Shown here one piece after another: positions 63,244 through 64,000 of a DNA stretch of 64,000 nt. How positions within the stretch are numbered: the first letter of the stretch is position 1; each line of letters starts with the position of its first letter. Origin of the DNA: an uncultured Oscillospiraceae bacterium (GTDB taxonomy: Bacteria; Bacillota; Clostridia; Oscillospirales; Oscillospiraceae). A program made the translations under genes and the position numbers. Below the pieces are notes generated by a model. That model worked only from the letters and a program-made list of their open reading frames with translations, had not been told where the DNA came from and did no database searches. The stretch is taken from positions 1 through 64,000 of the forward strand of contig CAKTJC010000011.1 in assembly GCA_934567355.1 (NCBI GenBank), in the 5' to 3' direction.

Positions 63244-64000
63244 TTAATTCATATGGAACATGCCCATAAAGTCGCGCTGGGCAAGATAGTTGGGCAGCTG
63301 CCGCCAGCCGCCGGAGGTGGGGTGCTCGAGGTTAAAGCGCAGGTTCGTGTCGGGCAGCGCCTCGGTGAGAATTTGCTTGGCATTGGAGGCACCTCTTCCG
63401 TAGGTGCCGTCTACATTTGCCCACCAGACGTTTTTCAGCCAGGTCATCTTGGTCAGCGGCTCCGGGTCGGCATCGTATACGCGCCCCAGATTCAGATCCT
63501 CAAGCGCGGTGCAGCCCTGCAGGGGGGTCAGATCGGTCACCTGGATGGTGAACATCTCAAGGAAAACCAGATTTTTGCAGGTGGAAAGCGGTGTAATATC
63601 CGTGATGCCGGTTTCGCCGATGATCAGATATTTCAGATTGGGCATGTAGCGCACCCACTCGCAGTTGGTCACTCCCCACATGTGCCCGATGTCGATGCAC
63701 TCGATGTCATGGCAGTAGCGCAGAACCGAAACATCCTCGTCGGTGACATACATGTATTTTCCGCCGTTGAGCTTCCAGGGGAAGAAATATGTGGAGTCCG
63801 TGGGGAAATCATAGCCGCAGATGTCCACCGTCCAGACAAACTGAATTCCTTCGTGGCGCTCATTCAGGGCTTCCATGGTTTCATTGTCGATGCCGCAGTG
63901 GGACATATCTACCCGCTCAAGCAGCGGGAAGCAGATCAGCTGCTTTTCCAGCGCCTCGACGGATTGAATTTCCCTGCCGGAAAGGTCAAGCTGCGTAATG
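63244..64000 (-). CDS. Leucine-rich-repeat protein (5' end beyond window)
   Basis: At least 252 residues, open to the window edge on the minus strand. LRR units are visible: LDLSGREI at the edge, LERVDMSHCGIDNETMEAL, VSVLRYCHDIECIDIG, MPNLKYLIIGETGITDITP, LSTCKNLVFLEMFTIQVTDL, TPLQGCTALEDLNLGRVYD. The C terminus is YLAQRDFMGMFHMN. In gut Firmicutes such LRR proteins are usually exported. Start and signal peptide are not in view. It lies 13 bases upstream of the GT2 gene and may be in the same transcript. Confidence 0.82.
   Translation of the reverse strand, partial: ITQLDLSGREIQSVEALEKQLICFPLLERVDMSHCGIDNETMEALNERHEGIQFVWTVDICGYDFPTDSTYFFPWKLNGGKYMYVTDEDVSVLRYCHDIECIDIGHMWGVTNCEWVRYMPNLKYLIIGETGITDITPLSTCKNLVFLEMFTIQVTDLTPLQGCTALEDLNLGRVYDADPEPLTKMTWLKNVWWANVDGTYGRGASNAKQILTEALPDTNLRFNLEHPTSGGWRQLPNYLAQRDFMGMFHMN

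Noticed and set aside
1..64000. CRISPR arrays, tRNA, rRNA, integrase or transposase genes
   Set aside because: No regularly spaced direct repeats, no cloverleaf or rRNA motifs, and no integrase or transposase motifs were found in the translated frames.

Overview
The window reads as a stretch of chromosome from a GC-rich, low-spore-profile anaerobic Firmicute, most likely an Oscillospirales/Oscillospiraceae gut bacterium. The reasons are the consensus sigma-A promoters and strong GGAGG ribosome sites, the type III glutamine synthetase, a CIRCE-controlled clpB, an ECF-type vitamin transporter, an [FeFe] hydrogenase, TTG/GTG starts, and Gram-positive lipoprotein signals. This is an inference from gene content; no rRNA or tRNA gene is present to place it.

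Layout. 1-1.5 kb: the 3' end of a galactose/methyl-galactoside type sugar importer (broken mglA remnant, mglC, a small coiled-coil membrane protein). 1.6-5.6 kb: typA, then a nickel-type metal locus (His-tailed CsoR/RcnR-like repressor divergent from a His-rich protein and CooT), a COG2426 membrane protein and a HIT hydrolase. 5.6-8.1 kb: two secreted proteins on the minus strand (Ig-like plus SLH-like protein; DUF4349 lipoprotein). 8.2-12.3 kb: nucleoside salvage (tdk, ABM-fold protein, deoC, deoD, deoB, cdd). 12.4-17 kb: an XRE regulator with a Cys-ladder repeat tail, an MFS transporter and a membrane M48-like protease. 17.4-20.9 kb: an AT-rich GNAT gene, then a polar amino acid ABC importer and a YerC/TrpR-like regulator. 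20.9-25.7 kb: CHAP protein, YbaK/ProX editing protein, a barnase-barstar pair, an ABC exporter and an RluA synthase.

25.8-34.6 kb is the most coherent system: a nine-gene minus-strand run for cobamide uptake, remodelling and reassembly (EcfT, a fused double EcfA, a CbrT-like S component, a TIM-barrel protein that fits CbiR, CobT, CobU, CobS, a short second CobU-like protein, CobC), divergent from a DUF2284 protein and a secreted protein with two DUF4430 (transcobalamin-C-like) domains. 34.6-37.7 kb: PAP2 and TVP38 membrane proteins, then a small AT-richer module (XRE repressor, zinc-ribbon lipoprotein, C39-like secreted protein). 37.8-42.9 kb: glnN with a terminator/antiterminator leader, and clpB with CIRCE. 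43-52.6 kb: VanW protein, [FeFe] hydrogenase, D,D-carboxypeptidase, GH31 glucosidase, LbH acyltransferase, glmM and a secreted protein. 52.9-60.8 kb: MsmK-type ATPase, TetR regulator, ZinT-like secreted protein with duplicated operators, and a sugar ABC operon (binding protein, two permeases, LacI regulator) that lacks its own ATPase and probably uses the MsmK next door. 60.8-64 kb: two polytopic/membrane glycosyltransferases and a truncated leucine-rich-repeat protein.

The main structure not explained by genes is an interspersed, palindromic element found at nine intergenic sites (6888, 9105, 17085, 22053, 22989, 36226, 46199, 52768, 56046). It has about 18-bp imperfect terminal inverted repeats, a constant GGGAAATAC...GTATTCC centre, and arms whose sequence differs between copies while pairing is kept. 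A second, unrelated repeat occurs at 13253 and 17982. Several promoters carry an inverted repeat exactly in the -35/-10 spacer or just downstream, giving testable regulator-operator pairs.
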